A stretch of 64,000 bases of DNA from Salegentibacter echinorum (GTDB lineage: Bacteria; Bacteroidota; Bacteroidia; Flavobacteriales; Flavobacteriaceae), in assembly GCF_900129445.1 (NCBI RefSeq), contig NZ_FQVT01000003.1, positions 1 through 64,000 on the forward strand, written 5' to 3'. Made by a program: the position numbers and the translations under genes. Positions 61,120 through 64,000 of the stretch are shown here, in pieces. The stretch's first letter is position 1. The number at the start of each line of letters is the position of its first letter. The notes below the pieces were generated by a model. It saw only the letters and a list, made by a program, of their open reading frames with translations. It ran no database searches and had not been told where the DNA came from.

Positions 61120-61190
61120 ATTCGTCTCGAAATTAAAATAATATTTCTGTCTCATACATATCCCTCCAACTCGTTCCGGAATAGTTTTTT
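61120..61190 (+). repeat. CTCGAA dispersed repeat, copy g
   Basis: TTCGTCTCGAAATTAAAAT, an AT middle, TCATACATATCCCTCCAAC, TCGTTCCGGAATAGTTTTTT. The order of CTCGAAAT and TAGTTT blocks matches copies d and f, with more divergence. It lies 137 bases before the S15-like gene. Confidence 0.55.
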
Positions 61191-61285
61191 TAGAAAAACT
61201 TGAATATCTAAGCAGCTTAAGGTTTTCCTAAATTAGAAAATCCGCGGAAAATTTAATTTTTCTTTAGGTTTATCGGTGTAATTTC

Positions 61286-61293
61286 TATCTTTA
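61286..61293 (+). promoter_or_regulatory. Candidate promoter of the S15-like gene
   Basis: TATCTTTA is close to TAnnTTTG with A in the last position; TTTA at about 61263-61266 lies 19 bases upstream as possible -33. The ATG is at 61318. Confidence 0.4.
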
Positions 61294-61317
61294 GGCACTT
61301 TAAAAGTATGCAATACT

Positions 61318-63165
61318 ATGAAATTACTTCAATTATCCCTCCTGGTCTTTTTTCTGAACTTTCTTCCATTTTCATCGATAAGTCAAGAGAAATATAATGT
61401 AAAAGAAAATTATAATAAGATGGAGGTAGATATTCCAATGCGGGATGGCACCTTGCTTCATACCACCATTTATAGTCCCAAAGATACCTCGCAGGAATAT
61501 CCAATTATTATGCAGCGAACGCCATATAGTTCCAGGCCTTACGGGAAAGATCAATTTAGGTCTAGAATTGGCCCCAATAAATATTTGATGCAAGAAGGAA
61601 ATATTATCGTGTATCAGGATGTTCGCGGGCGTTGGATGAGCGAAGGGAGTTACGATAATATGCGTGCCATTATTCCGAAGAAAACTAAAAAAGAGTTCGA
61701 TGAATCTACCGATACTTATGATACCATAGAATGGCTTGTCAATAATGTAGAAAACAATAACGGAAGGGTAGGCACCTGGGGGATTTCATACCCCGGGCAT
61801 TATAGCGTGGTTTCCCTGGTAGATTCCCACCCCGCTCTAAAAGCGGCATCTCCACAAGCCGGAATTGGTGATTTCTTTTTCGACGATTTTCATCATAACG
61901 GGGCTTATTTGCTTAGCTACTGGCGTGCGACCGCACTTTTTGGTTACGAAAAAGACGGCCCAACTACCAAAGCCTGGTATGATTTACCAGATTTGGGCAC
62001 ACAAGATCAATATCAATTCTTTTTGGATATTGGACCTTTAACTAATTTAGATAAATATTACGGTGAGGATAATATTTTCTGGCAGCAGTTAAAAGACCAT
62101 CCCAATTATGATGAATTTTGGCAGAGCAGGGATATTATACAACATTTAAACGATGTAAAACCGGCAGTAATGGTTGTGGGCGGATTATTTGATGCTGAAG
62201 ATTTATACGGCCCATTCAATACTTATAAAAAGATTGAAAAAACCAGTGATAATTTTAATATGATGGTTTTTGGCCCCTGGAGCCACGGCGATTGGGCAAG
62301 ACAATCTAAGAGACAGGCTGTGGGTAATGTATATTTTGGCAATGATATTTCCAAACATTATCAAAAAGATATTGAAACGAAATTTTTTAATCACTTTTTA
62401 AAAGGTGATGGCAGCAAAGATGTAGATCTGCCCGAAGCTTATGTTTATGATACCGGGGCAAGAAAATGGAATGCTTATGCCCAGTGGCCTCCAAAAAATG
62501 TCCAGGCTAAGGTTTTTTATCTAGGCGATGAACAAAAACTGACTAACGAGCCCGATGATAATAAAGAAAGCTTTGTTAGTGATCCCAAGAAACCGGTTTC
62601 TTACAACAATGAAATTAAAGCAGTTTTTACACCCAGGGAATACATGACCGGAGATCAACGTTTTGCTGGCAGAAGACCAGATGTGCTAACTTTTGAAACC
62701 GATGTTTTGGAAGAAGATATGAAATTGGCAGGTGAGATAGAGGCCCGTTTACAGGTAGCGACCACGGGTAGCGCTGCAGACTGGATTGTAAAGGTAATAG
62801 ATGTTTATCCAGCAGATGCCGAGGATTATGAAGAAACCATGGAACATTTAGATATGGATAATTATCATATGATGGTGCGAAGTGAGGTAATGCGCGGCAG
62901 ATTTAGAAATAGCTTTGAGCAACCCGAGCCTTTTGAACCCAATAAGAAAACTGCCGTGAATATCACACTGCAGGATATTAACCATACTTTTAAAAAAGGT
63001 CATAAATTGCAAATACAGGTGCAAAGTACCTGGTTTCCGCTTATCGATTTGAATCCGCAAACTTATGTGCCCAATATTTTTAAAGCTGAAGAAGATGATT
63101 TTCAAAAACAAACCCACAGTGTTTATGGAGATTCGGCTATAGAATTTTCAGTTTTAAAAGAGTAG
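61318..63165 (+). CDS. CocE/NonD family exported hydrolase, S15-like
   Basis: A 615-residue alpha/beta hydrolase of the X-Pro dipeptidyl-peptidase (S15) / CocE family, including glutaryl acylases. It carries a signal peptide (MKLLQLSLLVFFLNFLPF, cut near SISQ), so it acts in the periplasm or outside. MRDGTLLHTTIYSP near residue 41 and QDVRGRWMSEG near residue 100 form the oxyanion region; the nucleophile is S157 in WGISYPGHYS; YGPFNTYKKIEK with PAVMVVGGLFDAEDLYG carries the acid, and FGPWSHGDW the catalytic histidine (about residue 325). The C-terminal jelly-roll domain starts near residue 430. The substrate is unknown. The stop codon abuts the DUF885-like remnant. Confidence 0.92.
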   Translation: MKLLQLSLLVFFLNFLPFSSISQEKYNVKENYNKMEVDIPMRDGTLLHTTIYSPKDTSQEYPIIMQRTPYSSRPYGKDQFRSRIGPNKYLMQEGNIIVYQDVRGRWMSEGSYDNMRAIIPKKTKKEFDESTDTYDTIEWLVNNVENNNGRVGTWGISYPGHYSVVSLVDSHPALKAASPQAGIGDFFFDDFHHNGAYLLSYWRATALFGYEKDGPTTKAWYDLPDLGTQDQYQFFLDIGPLTNLDKYYGEDNIFWQQLKDHPNYDEFWQSRDIIQHLNDVKPAVMVVGGLFDAEDLYGPFNTYKKIEKTSDNFNMMVFGPWSHGDWARQSKRQAVGNVYFGNDISKHYQKDIETKFFNHFLKGDGSKDVDLPEAYVYDTGARKWNAYAQWPPKNVQAKVFYLGDEQKLTNEPDDNKESFVSDPKKPVSYNNEIKAVFTPREYMTGDQRFAGRRPDVLTFETDVLEEDMKLAGEIEARLQVATTGSAADWIVKVIDVYPADAEDYEETMEHLDMDNYHMMVRSEVMRGRFRNSFEQPEPFEPNKKTAVNITLQDINHTFKKGHKLQIQVQSTWFPLIDLNPQTYVPNIFKAEEDDFQKQTHSVYGDSAIEFSVLKE

Positions 63166-63323
63166 CATATAAAATTAAGGTTCATAAAATATTGGAACTG
63201 CGAAAAACTGCAAAGAAAAAAATAAAAGATTTTAAAATTAAGCAGTTTCATGAGGTGATTCTTGTGCGTGGAACCTTACCTTTGAGCATTCTGGAAGAAA
63301 AAGTTAATGACTGGATTGTCGAA
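63165..63323 (+). pseudogene. C-terminal remnant of a DUF885 family gene, open into galM
   Basis: From codon 63165 the reading frame (in another phase than the S15-like gene) encodes AYKIKVHKILELRKTAKKK followed by FHEVILVRGTLPLSILEEKV and NDWI. This is the C-terminal end of DUF885 proteins, which end like ALxYKIGxLKIxELRxxAxxxLGxxFDxxxFHDxVLxxGxLPLxxLExxVxxWI. The remaining ~550 residues of that family are missing. It begins exactly where the S15-like gene stops and has no ATG. The same frame continues without a stop into galM, so it may serve as an N-terminal extension or only as a relic. Confidence 0.7.
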
Positions 63324-64000
63324 AAAACAACTAAAGAATATATTTTGGATAAAACAGAAGAAAAAGCGCTAAAAGTTATCACTTTAAATAATGAAGCTGG
63401 TAATTCGTTGGAAATTTTGAATTTTGGAGCGGCTATTTTAGGCTTTAAGATGAATGATAAAAGAGGAGAAGAGGTAAATGTAATTGTCTCCCCGCATTCA
63501 AAAGAATATTTAAGCCCGGTTTACAAAGAGCACAATAAGTGTTTTGGCGCTTCGGTGGGACGTTATGCAGGTAGAATAGCTAACGGCACTTTTACATTGG
63601 ATGATAAGGAATATAAACTTAGTACAAAAAACGGTGTTCACCTGCACGGTGGAGAATCTGGTTTTCAATATAAGTTTTGGGAAGTTGGCGAAGAGAAATC
63701 GGCACCTAACCCATCGGTAAAGCTTAGCTATACCAGTGAAGATGGTGAAGAGAATTATCCCGGTAAGCTTGAGGTAAGTGTACTATATACCCTAACCGAG
63801 AATAATGAGATCCTCATTGAATATTCAGCAAAAACCGATAAGAAAACAGTGGTGAATATCACTAATCACGCTTATTTCAACTTAAATGGAAAAGGTAGTG
63901 TTAGCGATCATTTTCTACAAATTGAAGCTGAAAAAATACTGGAAGTAAATGAAGAGCTACTGCCTTCTGGAAATTTGACCAAATTGAAAAAACATCCTAA
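63192..64000 (+). CDS. galM: Aldose 1-epimerase GalM, 3' end beyond the window
   Basis: A mutarotase that interconverts alpha and beta anomers of hexoses. GGAILGFK-like ALKVITLNNEAGNSLEILNFG near the start of the domain, VGRYAGRIANGTFTLDDKEYKL, NGVHLHGGESGFQYKFW (catalytic/active-site His region) and VVNITNHAYFNLNGKG (second His) are all classic. The first in-frame ATG is at 63450, after the domain has begun, so the start must be a non-ATG codon such as TTG 63192, GTG 63255 or 63264, or TTG 63345; the given start is a guess. Upstream codons are a DUF885 remnant. The gene continues past the right edge. Confidence 0.85.
   Translation, partial: MELRKTAKKKIKDFKIKQFHEVILVRGTLPLSILEEKVNDWIVEKTTKEYILDKTEEKALKVITLNNEAGNSLEILNFGAAILGFKMNDKRGEEVNVIVSPHSKEYLSPVYKEHNKCFGASVGRYAGRIANGTFTLDDKEYKLSTKNGVHLHGGESGFQYKFWEVGEEKSAPNPSVKLSYTSEDGEENYPGKLEVSVLYTLTENNEILIEYSAKTDKKTVVNITNHAYFNLNGKGSVSDHFLQIEAEKILEVNEELLPSGNLTKLKKHP

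Overview
The window reads as chromosomal DNA of a marine-type member of the Flavobacteriaceae (Bacteroidota), close to Gramella, Salegentibacter or Zunongwangia. This rests on low GC and AT-rich spacers, promoter -7 boxes of the form TAnnTTTG, an absence of purine-rich ribosome sites, menaquinone and bacillithiol genes, and many proteins typical of that family. No rRNA, tRNA, CRISPR array, prophage or complete insertion sequence was recognised. All family names come from reading the proteins, not from a search.

Layout: 1-9.9 kb has a small lipoprotein, an M16 peptidase, bshC with a coupled PLP decarboxylase, a repeat-rich gap with a broken HicB-like gene, a nucleoid-associated protein and a pRiA4b ORF-3-like protein. 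10-13.7 kb has heme A synthase (ctaA), a CCA-adding-type enzyme, a GxxExxY gene in a peculiar duplicated context, and a YrdC/Sua5 protein. 13.7-20.9 kb is a lipopolysaccharide core region: a GT4, two Kdo-kinase-like proteins around a GT90-like enzyme, two GT2 enzymes and a GT9 heptosyltransferase-like enzyme. 21-35 kb is housekeeping: dapD, ruvX, def, a DUF5606 protein, an FMN-binding glutamate-synthase-like protein, a UvrD/PcrA helicase, a voltage-sensor potassium channel, a second YrdC protein, an alpha/beta hydrolase, an OmpA-family lipoprotein, a GT2 and a lone HSDR_N-type protein. 35-41 kb holds holA and a menaquinone group (menA, UPF0173 hydrolase, menC, CPBP protease, menE). 41-46 kb has an M1 peptidase, an unknown secreted protein and an acyl-CoA carboxylase beta subunit. 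46-54.5 kb has DinB, ettA, prmC, a LOG protein, a VOC protein, ligA and lpdA. 54.6-64 kb has an aldose-epimerase-like protein, a DEAD-box helicase, an FMN reductase, pabB, tilS, an S15/CocE hydrolase and a truncated galM.

The genes are mostly core metabolism and envelope functions; the unusual material lies in and around the spacers. There are at least five families of short dispersed repeats. The GxxExxY nuclease-like gene lies between 17-base inverted repeats of one of these families, and beyond them a ~102-base copy of the 3' end of the adjacent YrdC gene is repeated directly. A spacer-type sequence appears to have been absorbed in frame into pabB. The C-terminal ~51 codons of a lost DUF885 gene remain open in frame with galM. 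A HicB-like antitoxin gene is interrupted by one stop codon. These are the strongest leads for new biology, above all the link between the GxxExxY gene and the GCCACGAAT repeat family.
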